Shown in pieces: positions 17,533 to 25,549 of a DNA stretch of 39,129 bases. A program made the position numbers and the translations under genes. Under the pieces are notes generated by a model, which was not told the origin of the DNA, ran no database searches, and worked only from the letters and a program-made list of their open reading frames with translations. Source of the stretch: Plectonema cf. radiosum LEGE 06105 (GTDB taxonomy: Bacteria; Cyanobacteriota; Cyanobacteriia; Cyanobacteriales; Nostocaceae); assembly GCF_015207665.1 (NCBI RefSeq), contig NZ_JADEWL010000061.1, forward strand, positions 1 through 39,129. The letters are read 5' to 3'. Position 1 is the stretch's first letter. Each line of letters opens with the position of its first letter.

Positions 17533-18063
17533 ATGAATAATATTTTTAGCAATGTTAATTTTGATATCTGCTTTTTAAAAACCTATCTTGCTATTTTAAA
17601 AAATAGAGAAGTTGTCAACTATCGAGAGCAAACAAGAAAAGTTATTGAAAAAGCAACAGAAGAACTAGCCTTTGATTTTCAAAATACCGATTTAGATATT
17701 AATGATATATTTACTTATTTAACAAACCATTTACAACAAAATCCGGAAATATTTGGGAATGCATTTGCTTTTTCACCTGAAATACATTGCTCCTGTCCTT
17801 TCGTCTTTAGAGTTAAAAATGGATTTGAAAGTAGAGATATCGCAAAGGAATTTGGTTACAGTAAAACTGTTTGGTATGAGGTTCCAGTAAAGCAAAGGAA
17901 AGCTGTCTGGAGCGTTCCTTATTTTGATATTGGCAAAGCTGGTGAGGATATTCTTTTAACAACTTATTCTATTCCAGTATTTAATAAACATTCTATGTTA
18001 ATTGGCGTAATTATCAGCGACCTTTTACTGGCAAAATTAGAAGATATTCAAAAAATAGAATAG
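17533..18063 (+). CDS. Stand-alone Cache-like sensory domain protein
   Basis: 176 residues. The part after residue 105 carries Cache (dCache) hallmarks: FGYSKTVWYEVPVKQRKAVWSVPYFD, then LLTTYSIPVFN and LIGVIISDLLLAKLE. Such domains bind small ligands outside the cell and are normally framed by two membrane helices and joined to a kinase, cyclase or phosphatase. Here there is neither a helix nor an output domain. It is either a decayed fragment of a larger receptor or a soluble ligand-binding protein. No Shine-Dalgarno is clear (AATTAAGCAAAAATG). It is AT-rich, and a degenerate CAGTTAACAG repeat follows the stop. Confidence 0.7.
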   Translation: MNNIFSNVNFDICFLKTYLAILKNREVVNYREQTRKVIEKATEELAFDFQNTDLDINDIFTYLTNHLQQNPEIFGNAFAFSPEIHCSCPFVFRVKNGFESRDIAKEFGYSKTVWYEVPVKQRKAVWSVPYFDIGKAGEDILLTTYSIPVFNKHSMLIGVIISDLLLAKLEDIQKIE

Positions 18064-18337
18064 TAATCAGTTAACAGTTATCAGTAAACAGTAAACAGTC
18101 ATTAGACTATTGTTCACTGATAACTGAATGGCACAGATACTCGAATAATAATATCAAGTTCAGATGATTAGTTATTATTCGCTGTTGACTGGTTTAAATT
18201 ACAAGGAAGTGGTGTTAGAAGTCGGGTTTTTAGGATACATATCTGTAGTAACAGATAATTTTGATAAAAACCCGACTTCTGTGTAGAAAATTCAAACCCC
18301 TACTGAAAATTCATCTGTCTTATAGGATGATTGAGAA
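18064..18337. other. Repeat spacer with a 64-bp inverted-repeat element
   Basis: Degenerate ATCAGTT/AACAGTA heptamers (18064-18127) are followed by an element at 18217-18280: 16-bp perfect inverted arms (AGAAGTCGGGTTTTTA and complement) around 32 nt that contain a small internal stem. A second copy lies at 37656-37715. Confidence 0.75.
18217..18280. repeat. Inverted-repeat element with AAGTCGGGTTTTTA ends, copy 1
   Basis: Arms 18217-18232 and 18265-18280, perfect over 16 bp. Either a MITE-like element or a mobile terminator, since T-rich tracts occur in both orientations. Confidence 0.75.
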
Positions 18338-20281
18338 TCATTTACCGTACTCAAAACTTCCAATATCAACAGCCTTATCTATTTTTCGCTGTTTTCCATC
18401 CTTATCAGTAGTTAAATAATTGGGAATTACATTCGTACCAGTATCAACTGCTGGAGAATCAGAAGTTAGATGGTAATCGTTAGTCTTTGAATCTACAAAG
18501 CCTATTGATTTAACCTGAAGATTGTTTGTTTCTTTCAAGTTGTTGACTCCATTACCTTGTACAAAAAGTTCGTCAAGACTATCTGTAAACAAATTGTTGT
18601 CCAAAATTACATCATCTGCATCTTCAATGAAACCATTGCGGTAGCTGGGATTTGCAAAAATATTGTTGCGTAATACCACATTAGAGATTTTATCACCTTT
18701 AAAGAAGTCACTACCATCAATTACAAATGATTGAACATTTCCCGACAAAGTATTGTTAGTAATTTCCACATTCTTGACGTTGCTACCCACCATTATTCCT
18801 GCACCACTATTTATACCCTGTTTACCATTACCGTAAACCACATTGTTAAAGACGCGAATATCTCTAACATCACCGATTCGGGGTTCTTCATCATTAATTA
18901 CAATTCCTTCTGCAACATTGTCGTAAACAACATTGTTGTAAACATCGATATTGAAAGTGTTAGCACGATTACCATCAATATAGATAGCAGGTCCCCCATT
19001 ATAGCCTCCAGGTGTACCAGAAACTTTTGCAACATCCGTCACAGTATTATTGTGGATGGAACCATTCCGAGAACCTGTTTTAGCATCGATACCCTCACGT
19101 TTTCCTTCTTTGACTATATTGTTCGCAACTTCAAAACCATCTACACCCCAAATACTCAAAGCTTCTTGAGTCCCTCTAGTATCTCCTCTACCTGTCCATC
19201 TCCAATTAGCTCGTTCAATTGTGTTATCTACTACTTTGATGTCTTTACTCGTAACTTCAGCTTCTCCACCTTTGTAGTAACTATCAGGTAAAACAATAAT
19301 ACCTGAAGCACCAGTCTCAAATGTATGATTGTTCTGCACAATCATATTATTCGCATCTCTTAGGGAAATTCCTGCCCAGGATGTATTCTCAATTCGGAAC
19401 CCATCGATAATCCAATAACCTTCACCAGCAGACTGAATTACACCCTCTCTAAAATCCCCTTTGATCGGATCTGGATCTTTTAAGGTTACTTTACCATTTG
19501 CTTTTAAGGTAATGTGACCAAGTTCTTGATTACCTGATTTATCCAGGGTAATTAACTCTGTATACACACCGGGTTGTACTAAAACTGTATCCCCAGCTTT
19601 CACCGCAGAGTCTTTACTTACAGCATAATCGATGGTTTTCCAAGGCTTTTCTTTTGTACCTGGATTCTCGTCGCTACCATTCGGTGAAATGTAGTATTCA
19701 GACTTCTCACTAGGAGAATCTATTTTCTCATCCATGGGAACGAATTCAATGTAATCAAAGCGAGCAAATTCACCTACATTCATTTGTGCTTCAATCTCAA
19801 AAGTATCACCAGGTTGCAGTTTAATTTCCGAATGAGTCAACCGAGAAGTTAAAGTTTCTGCAACAGCAGCATTTCCTGGTAAGTCTTTATCGAATAAAAA
19901 GCTTTGAGTCTCACCTGCAACTGTCACTTTAGCTGAGGAAACTCCATCATTTTCATCGTAAAAACCGACATTTACCTGATAACTTCCAGCTTTACCGTTG
20001 AAAACACCTGTTGCTGTTCCGGTATCGCTACCGACAAGAGAGATATGTTTCCCTCCTGAAGATGCATTATTTGACTCAATTAAATAACTGCTTAGATTCA
20101 ATTCTTCGGCTTCGTAACGTAAAATGTCCTCTTCTAGGGTAGGTAGCATTGAAGAATTAGAGGCATTTTGTGAATCTCCAGAAATCAAATTTGTTCCTTC
20201 TAATGCAGAATTAGGAACTAATTGTTGAGAGTTTGCAATCAAAGATGATTCACTGTTAAGCGGTGTGTCGAAATCATTCAT
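18338..20281 (-). CDS. Right-handed beta-helix protein with N-terminal carbohydrate-binding-like domain
   Basis: 647 residues. Residues about 45-190 (RYEAEELNLSSY ... ARFDYIEFVP) resemble a CBM6/CBM35-like jelly roll. From about 200, YYISPNGSDENPGTKEKPWKTI opens a parallel beta-helix with many N-N-x-V/I turns (VYNNVVYDN, VFNNVVYGN, ITNNTLSGN) and a closing SPAVDTGTN ... DIGSFEYGK. Such proteins are typically secreted polysaccharide lyases, epimerases or adhesins; no catalytic set is assigned. There is no N-terminal signal peptide and no PEP-CTERM, so export, if any, would need another route. ATG 20281 is chosen because CAGGAG lies about 13 nt upstream; a longer frame to 20323 has no such site. 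Confidence 0.85.
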   Translation of the reverse strand: MNDFDTPLNSESSLIANSQQLVPNSALEGTNLISGDSQNASNSSMLPTLEEDILRYEAEELNLSSYLIESNNASSGGKHISLVGSDTGTATGVFNGKAGSYQVNVGFYDENDGVSSAKVTVAGETQSFLFDKDLPGNAAVAETLTSRLTHSEIKLQPGDTFEIEAQMNVGEFARFDYIEFVPMDEKIDSPSEKSEYYISPNGSDENPGTKEKPWKTIDYAVSKDSAVKAGDTVLVQPGVYTELITLDKSGNQELGHITLKANGKVTLKDPDPIKGDFREGVIQSAGEGYWIIDGFRIENTSWAGISLRDANNMIVQNNHTFETGASGIIVLPDSYYKGGEAEVTSKDIKVVDNTIERANWRWTGRGDTRGTQEALSIWGVDGFEVANNIVKEGKREGIDAKTGSRNGSIHNNTVTDVAKVSGTPGGYNGGPAIYIDGNRANTFNIDVYNNVVYDNVAEGIVINDEEPRIGDVRDIRVFNNVVYGNGKQGINSGAGIMVGSNVKNVEITNNTLSGNVQSFVIDGSDFFKGDKISNVVLRNNIFANPSYRNGFIEDADDVILDNNLFTDSLDELFVQGNGVNNLKETNNLQVKSIGFVDSKTNDYHLTSDSPAVDTGTNVIPNYLTTDKDGKQRKIDKAVDIGSFEYGK

Positions 20282-20842
20282 GAGTAATTTTTTCTCCTGA
20301 AAATGAGTTCGGCAAACGCACACTGATTTTTTGTTCGGACACTTTTATTTTTAACAATAAAAATCCGCTTTACAAGTTATCTTAAATACCTCTTTCTATA
20401 GAAAATATGTATAAATACTCAGAAATAAATACTTATATAAACACATCTAATCGATTGGTTTTTATGGAAATTTGTGACTGAAAAAACAAGCAGTATAAAT
20501 ACTTAGATAAAATGAGCTTGATGATTTTTTTCATGTTGTATTTATGCAAAAAATATTTTTATTATTTGTGTAAATTCCCATACTTTAAGGGATTAGAGAA
20601 TTTAAAAATTTGTAATAATTGATTTACACTTCCCGAATAGCAAAGTCTTAATTTATCTCACAAAAATATTATAAAAATTAACAATATGCAAAATTAGTAA
20701 TCAAAAAAAAGCTGTAGAAAGTCTAGGATAATGTATTTCTGTAGGTAATATTTTTTTGACTTTAGTATTTCTGATAATAAAAATACCTATTGCAGTTACC
20801 AAATTAATAATCTGAATAGTCTAATTTCTTGGAAGGTATAAT
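20282..20842. other. 561-bp AT-rich divergent intergenic region
   Basis: Separates the beta-helix gene (minus) from the DUF2007 gene (plus). Very AT-rich, with repeated ATAAATACTTA-like words (near 20411, 20428 and 20496) that might be regulator sites. No ORF or RNA gene was recognised. Confidence 0.4.
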
Positions 20843-21331
20843 ATGAATTACGATGAACTTGTAACAATCGCAACTTTTACAAACTCTATTGAAGCATCCC
20901 TGGCCCAACAGCAATTAAAAGCCGCAAGAATCAGTTGTATACTTGCCGATGAAGCGACAACTAATTTTGCATGGCATTTAAGCGTTGCTGTGGGCTGGAT
21001 TAAGTTAAAAGTGCATCGTGCAGATATAAATAATGCAATTGATATTCTTACAGCTACTAATATTCCATTCCAAGCTTTTGATGATGATACTGCTGATGAT
21101 GAATTTGAAAAAATCTCACCCGCAGATCAAACCCTCGAAACAGCTTTCCGCTCTGCTGTCATTGGTTTAATCTTTTTCCCCTTACAGCTTTATTCCCTGT
21201 GGTTGTTGGGTGTATTACTCTTCTCTGGGTGGGGTATTAGTCGCGATCGCTATTTGAAAGCAACAATCACCATCATCTTAGATATACTGATAATTTTCAT
21301 TTTTTGGCAATTTATCGCTTTTTTATTATAA
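20843..21331 (+). CDS. DUF2007-type domain protein with two C-terminal membrane helices
   Basis: 162 residues. The N-terminal region (LVTIATFTNSIEASLAQQQLKAARI ... WIKLKVHRADINNAIDIL) fits DUF2007, a putative signal-transducing domain. After an acidic linker (DDDTADDEFEK), two hydrophobic segments follow at about 124-140 and 145-162, so the domain is probably held on the cytoplasmic face of a membrane. GGAAGG lies 7 nt before the ATG. Function is not established. Confidence 0.8.
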   Translation: MNYDELVTIATFTNSIEASLAQQQLKAARISCILADEATTNFAWHLSVAVGWIKLKVHRADINNAIDILTATNIPFQAFDDDTADDEFEKISPADQTLETAFRSAVIGLIFFPLQLYSLWLLGVLLFSGWGISRDRYLKATITIILDILIIFIFWQFIAFLL

Positions 21332-21567
21332 AGTTTTGTTACATTTTACAGAATTTTCCCGATTTGCTTGCGAAACATCTACAGAGCTTTCTGAAAAATA
21401 CATCAAGGAGTGAGTTATGTAAAATTTGTTGGCATTGGAATTGTAGACTTTTAAATGCAAAGGGATACAGAGTTTTGATATTTCTGGTGTTACATCCAGA
21501 GAAATTATATTTAGAGACGATTTGAGTAATTTAGTCATCAAAATTTTTGAAATATTAGTAACTCATT

Positions 21568-22257
21568 ATGAACCAGAATATATCGGAAAAATTGCCGCTG
21601 AAAATTTTGTTGATTGACAATCATGAATTGTGTTTGCATGGAACGTTTAATGTACTAACCTCTACATATGCAGATGCAGAAATTATTACAGCTAAAACAG
21701 CGGAAAATGCTTTCAAACAAATCTCGACATTCAATCCTGATTTAGTAATTATGGATATTAATATATCTGAACAGTGTGACAAAAAAGCAACTGTTGAGAC
21801 GGGAATGCAGATGCTCAAGAATATAATGCAAAACTATCCTCAAGTAAATATTGTCATACAAAGCGCTTACATTAAAGCTTTAGTCAGGATGAGATATGAG
21901 ATTAGTTCTCACTCTGGAGGTTTTACAGTAGTTGATAAAAGTCTCTGTGTAGAAGAGATGTTAAATAGAATCAAATGGGCTTTACAGGGAATAACTCATA
22001 TTAAAGACATTCCTCAGATGAATTTTGGATTGGAAGAAAAACCAGAGTGGTTAAAACTGCTGACTTTAGCTTATCAGGAAGGGTTACAGGATAAAGCAAT
22101 CGCTCAACATATTAGTGTATCCGAGCGGATGGTACGTCACTATTGGTTTAATCTCCAAGAAGCTTTAGGTATTGATAGTGAAGAATTGAAAAATCAAGGA
22201 AAAAATCTCCGCATGATTACTAGAATTCGTGCCAGGGAAGTCGGTTTAATTGATTGA
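21568..22257 (+). CDS. Orphan REC-HTH response regulator
   Basis: 229 residues. Receiver domain 11-142: D17 in the acidic pocket (LLIDNHE), phospho-Asp63 in LVIMDINIS, Ser99 and Lys124 (VVDKS) complete the usual set, so phosphorylation is likely. Residues 160-205 (AYQEGLQDKAIAQHISVSERMVRHYW) form a NarL/LuxR-type helix-turn-helix, with a further C-terminal extension. The loop after D63 is longer than usual (ISEQCDKKATVETG). No kinase is adjacent; the region upstream (21332-21567) shows no gene. Confidence 0.88.
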   Translation: MNQNISEKLPLKILLIDNHELCLHGTFNVLTSTYADAEIITAKTAENAFKQISTFNPDLVIMDINISEQCDKKATVETGMQMLKNIMQNYPQVNIVIQSAYIKALVRMRYEISSHSGGFTVVDKSLCVEEMLNRIKWALQGITHIKDIPQMNFGLEEKPEWLKLLTLAYQEGLQDKAIAQHISVSERMVRHYWFNLQEALGIDSEELKNQGKNLRMITRIRAREVGLID

Positions 22258-22552
22258 AATATACTATACCTAAGCTGCTTGACTAATTTGTAGATAAATG
22301 GTATATGGAATGGGCATTAGCCACAGGGCATTAGCATGGGGCATTAGGGATTAGATTATTATATAAAAATAACGGTGTTGCTCAAAAGATGTATGAAAAT
22401 GATTTTGCGTGATTTTGAAAACCTTGGGAGAGGTGATATATCTTGGGAGACGTGATATATCACGTCTCTACATTTTAAATTCATACTTAAATTCAGCAAC
22501 GCCAAAATAATAATGCTTAACCTTTAACCTTTGACCTTTGACCCTTAATAGC
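22258..22552. other. Repeat spacer: GGCATTAG words, 22-bp palindrome, TAACCTT array
   Basis: GGCATTAG words lie at about 22313-22350. A perfect 22-bp palindrome (22447-22468, GAGACGTGATA then its complement) is a variant of the GAGACG family. Heptamers TAACCTT/TGACCTT (22518-22546) run almost to the next start codon. Confidence 0.75.
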
Positions 22553-23269
22553 ATGGATCTTAAATCATTAGAATCTAGATTAAACGCCAGTGTTGACCGT
22601 ATCGGAATATGGTGGTTAATTGGAGCAGCTGTAGCGACGATCGCACTATGGCAAATACCATACGGTGATTATATTTTATACCCATTTTCTATTCTGGCTA
22701 CTTGGTTTCACGAAATGGGTCACGGTTTAGCAGCCATACTATTAGGGGGAAACTTTCGGCAACTACAAATTTTTCCTGATGGTTCTGGTGTTGCACAATA
22801 CAGCGGTAGATTTGGTCCGATTGGTATCGCTTTCGTAGCTGCTGCTGGACCGATGGGACCACCGATTGCAGGTGCGATGTTAATTTTGGCATCACGCAGT
22901 TTCAAGATAGCAAGCTTAAGTTTAAAAATACTAGGCGGATTTTTACTATTTTCAGTATTAATTTGGGTACGTTCCTTGTTCGGAATAGTCGCAATTTTAT
23001 TATTAGGTCTAATTATCCTGGGTATCGGTTTGAAAGCGAACCGTTCGTTTCAAGGATTTAGCATTCAATTTCTTGGTGTCCAAGCTTGTATAAGTACTTA
23101 TCATCAACTTGATTATTTATTTACCCGTACCGCAGGACCTTTAGGACTTTCCGATACAGGACAAATACAAAGACAATTGTTTTTACCTTACTGGTTTTGG
23201 GGTGGACTAATGGCGATCGCATCTCTTGTCATTCTCGTACAAAGTTTAAGAATTGCCTATAAACAGTGA
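22553..23269 (+). CDS. M50-like membrane metalloprotease
   Basis: 238 residues with about six hydrophobic segments. WFHEMGHGLAA (H53, E54, H57) in a membrane helix is the zinc site of site-2-type proteases; a glycine/proline-rich AAAGPMGPPIAGA follows near 103. It belongs to a cyanobacterial M50-like family of unknown substrate. ATG 22553 is preferred over an upstream TTG (22538) that lies in a heptamer array. The TGA stop (23267-23269) is formed by the CAGTGAACAGTTGAC run, another case of a repeat supplying a stop. A third zinc ligand is not obvious, so activity is uncertain. Confidence 0.83.
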   Translation: MDLKSLESRLNASVDRIGIWWLIGAAVATIALWQIPYGDYILYPFSILATWFHEMGHGLAAILLGGNFRQLQIFPDGSGVAQYSGRFGPIGIAFVAAAGPMGPPIAGAMLILASRSFKIASLSLKILGGFLLFSVLIWVRSLFGIVAILLLGLIILGIGLKANRSFQGFSIQFLGVQACISTYHQLDYLFTRTAGPLGLSDTGQIQRQLFLPYWFWGGLMAIASLVILVQSLRIAYKQ

Positions 23270-23285
23270 ACAGTTGACAGTTGAC

Positions 23286-23386
23286 AATGAACTCCGGTGG
23301 TACTAACTCCCGTACAGACGTAGCAATACGCCCCGTCTCTACAATTCCTAACTCCGGTGGTACTAACTCCGGTGGTACGAATTGAT
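23286..23386. repeat. ACTCCGGTGGTAC x3 and degenerate GAGACG palindrome
   Basis: Three copies of AACTCCGGTGGTAC within 100 bp (near 23290, 23350 and 23365). A diverged GTACAGACGTAGCAATACG...CGTCTCTAC palindrome lies between the first two. It fills the tail-to-tail spacer between the M50-like and GIY-YIG genes. Confidence 0.7.
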
Positions 23387-23953
23387 TTACCCAAACGGTT
23401 GTCCCCAAAGTTTCCAATTTTCTTTGTTAAAAGGGGATTTCCATTTTTGAATCAAGGCTAATTCTAACTTTTGTCGCGCCCTGGTAGCTGAGGGTGTATC
23501 CCACCAAAAAGCGATGTTAACTGCTGTTTTCAAACCGTATTGATAATTTAAATCCTGATATTTTTCAATATACCGCTTACAATCATGTATTCCCTTCCAG
23601 CGATGATTCGATTTACAGGTTTCACCGACATACAGCAGTAAATTAGCAGCCATATCAATGACAAAATAAAGACAAGCTTGACCGGGACTGTCTGCTGGTA
23701 ATCTATAAAATGACAACGAACACGGTTTTAGTTCAAACGGATCTATTATATCCGGGTCAACCTGTGTTGATGACATTTCAAATAAAGCGACTTGCACTAT
23801 AGGTTCACTTGTTCTCACTTGTTGTTGATGGACGGATATTTGCTTTTTCCATTTTTTTAAAGCTTTCACATCCATCAATAACACGGGAGTTCTGTTAATT
23901 ATCGCTCCCTCAATTTCCGACAGTGAGAACAAATCAAGTTGATTTGTTTTCAT
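23387..23953 (-). CDS. GIY-YIG-like nuclease family protein
   Basis: 188 residues. Residues about 93-122 (CLYFVIDMAANLLLYVGETCKSNHRW) carry a relaxed GIY-YIG pattern (LYF ... LYVGET). The later KLELALIQKWKSPFNKENW supplies the Glu and Asn typical of the fold. The first 90 residues have no known domain. GIY-YIG proteins cut DNA in repair, restriction or mobile elements; this version is related to conserved cyanobacterial proteins of unknown role. A 21-bp palindrome (23928-23948) lies inside codons 2-9, possibly an operator or an mRNA hairpin at the start. Confidence 0.75.
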   Translation of the reverse strand: MKTNQLDLFSLSEIEGAIINRTPVLLMDVKALKKWKKQISVHQQQVRTSEPIVQVALFEMSSTQVDPDIIDPFELKPCSLSFYRLPADSPGQACLYFVIDMAANLLLYVGETCKSNHRWKGIHDCKRYIEKYQDLNYQYGLKTAVNIAFWWDTPSATRARQKLELALIQKWKSPFNKENWKLWGQPFG

Positions 23954-24336
23954 TTACATTCCCACAGAATATAGCTAAGAAATGTTATCACTATTTTGTG
24001 ATTTATCAAACACCTCAAAAAGTTAAAAATATAACCATTCTATTGCCGCCGTATAATTATCCATCCCTCATTATCTCTTCCCTCAGCGCTCTCTGTCTTG
24101 AAAAGTTGCGACCCTTGGGGGTACCCCAAGACCGCACTTTGTGTCGCTGTCGCGACACGCTGCGCGAACGCTGCGCCTCTGCGGTTGTTTTTCTATCAGT
24201 AATTTATACCAAAAACTCATTAATTAATTGTATAAAATTATTATTGAATTTAACTATGAATATAAAGATAAAGACGTTGCAGTGCAACGTCTCTACATTA
24301 TTTATCTGTACCACCCATTATATAATTACAACAAAA
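23954..24336. other. 383-bp repeat-containing spacer
   Basis: Contains a GC-rich dispersed repeat at about 24110-24185 (CTTGGGGGTACCCCAAG palindrome; GTCGCTGTCGCGACACGCTGCGCG) and a 21-bp perfect palindrome at 24272-24292 (AGACGTTGCA-G-TGCAACGTCT). An ORF over this region (23923-24447) has repeat-like content and no ribosome site. Confidence 0.65.
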
Positions 24337-25500
24337 TCATTCAGTTTTAATCGGAATATAAGTTGCGTTATTCCACTCTACATTTTCGCTAATACTGTTA
24401 TTTTCATCGACAATAACACCCAACCAATAATTGCGATTTCTTCGTAACGAACTAGGAATAGTGACCGTGTGTCTAGCAGTGTTAACATTACCTCGACCAA
24501 GGTCAAGAGTTGTTCCACCAATGCGCTGATCAGTAGTAGAAATCGTATCGTTGGTTGATATGTAAAAGCCTACACGGACGTTCGATTGAGTTGAAGCACC
24601 GTTGTTTTCGTAGGAAAATTCGGTTCTTACTTGCTGTCCAGGATTAACACGGTAGCGAGTTTCGCCACGATTATCAGGACTATCATTAAAGTTAGATAAG
24701 ACTGCATTCGCACTGTTGAATAACTGCGTTTTGGTATGGTCGCTGTATTCTCCAGAAGCACTATTGTATTTCCAATGCACTACTCCTAAATCCTGTCTAG
24801 CTGGGGAGCGAGTACCGTAGAGAGCAACTGCACCATCAGCAGCATCTTCACCTAGATAAGCTCTAGCTTGAGAACCGTTAACGTGAATATGCTCGAAGTC
24901 TCTACCCATAACGTTATATTCAGAGTTGACGTGATTGAGCTTCAAACCATGTCCGAGTTCGTGAATAGCTGTAGTTTGGAAAGGACGCAGAGCAAGAGGA
25001 TCTCGACGTTCTCTGACTGCGTATCCAATCAAATTGCTTTTCAATTCTGATGCATCCCATCTCCAAGGGGAACCGTAATCAAAAACAACATCGAGTTCTT
25101 TGAGTTTGACGTGCTTTCCGAATAACCAGTAACAAGTTCTCCGGACATAAGCTACTGCTGGAGCGCCTTTTAATATACGGTTATTAGTGGAACCCCATAC
25201 TTCACTTTGACGGTTAAATCTTCGAGAAGATCTATCTGTGGTCAATTCATAATTGAAATTACTGGGGTTCTGGTTGAGTCTCGCGATCGCAGTTTTCAGA
25301 GCATTTTCCCAAATAGTTCCCGCAGGAAAGCTTTTAGAGTTAGCACGCAGGGTTTTGCTGTTAGAATCCCATTTGAGTTTTTTACCTAGACAACTGCTGG
25401 TAGAATATGCCTGAGCTTCTCCGGGAATGGTAAGATTAAGACTAACTGCGGTCAATATAATCGGCAAGGCGCTTTTTAAAGCACGAGAAAAAATACCCAT
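24337..25500 (-). CDS. Secreted matrixin-like zinc metalloprotease with C-terminal CARDB-like domain
   Basis: 387 residues from ATG 25500, chosen for GAGGAAG 9 nt upstream. A signal peptide (about 1-31, cleavage near AQA) means export. The catalytic part is about 55-230: zinc motif HELGHGLKLNH (180-190; H180, E181, H184, H190) and a Met-turn NVMG (M198) mark a matrixin/metzincin. The metzincin Gly before the third His is Lys187 here, which is unusual. Residues about 262-380 (VRVGFYISTND, YWLGVIVDENNSISENVEWNN) fit a CARDB-type Ig-like domain for binding or presentation. It lies 49 bp behind a second secreted-protein gene, so the two are probably one operon. The substrate is unknown. Confidence 0.88.
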   Translation of the reverse strand: MGIFSRALKSALPIILTAVSLNLTIPGEAQAYSTSSCLGKKLKWDSNSKTLRANSKSFPAGTIWENALKTAIARLNQNPSNFNYELTTDRSSRRFNRQSEVWGSTNNRILKGAPAVAYVRRTCYWLFGKHVKLKELDVVFDYGSPWRWDASELKSNLIGYAVRERRDPLALRPFQTTAIHELGHGLKLNHVNSEYNVMGRDFEHIHVNGSQARAYLGEDAADGAVALYGTRSPARQDLGVVHWKYNSASGEYSDHTKTQLFNSANAVLSNFNDSPDNRGETRYRVNPGQQVRTEFSYENNGASTQSNVRVGFYISTNDTISTTDQRIGGTTLDLGRGNVNTARHTVTIPSSLRRNRNYWLGVIVDENNSISENVEWNNATYIPIKTE

Positions 25501-25549
25501 ATTACACTTCCTCAAAATTTATCAAAATTAATACAAAACTAATACAAAA

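Noticed and set aside
18731-19291. 186-codon plus-strand ORF within the beta-helix gene
   Set aside because: Antisense shadow: rich in Ser/Ile/Asn as expected from the complement of beta-helix Asn/Val repeats; no ribosome site.
21304-21525. 73-codon ORF between the DUF2007 and response-regulator genes
   Set aside because: Overlaps the DUF2007 gene end in another frame, no ribosome site, no recognisable pattern.
24110-24185. GC-rich segment that could fold like a tRNA or small RNA
   Set aside because: Consists of short palindromes (CTTGGGG/CCCCAAG, GTCGC/GCGAC) shared with other spacers; no cloverleaf with conserved TTCGA arm or acceptor stem.
23923-24447. 174-codon plus-strand ORF opposite the GIY-YIG start and the protease end
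   Set aside because: Runs through a GC-rich repeat and a palindrome, overlaps real genes at both ends, and its MRTNQVDLFSF start mimics the GIY-YIG start only because of the palindrome there.
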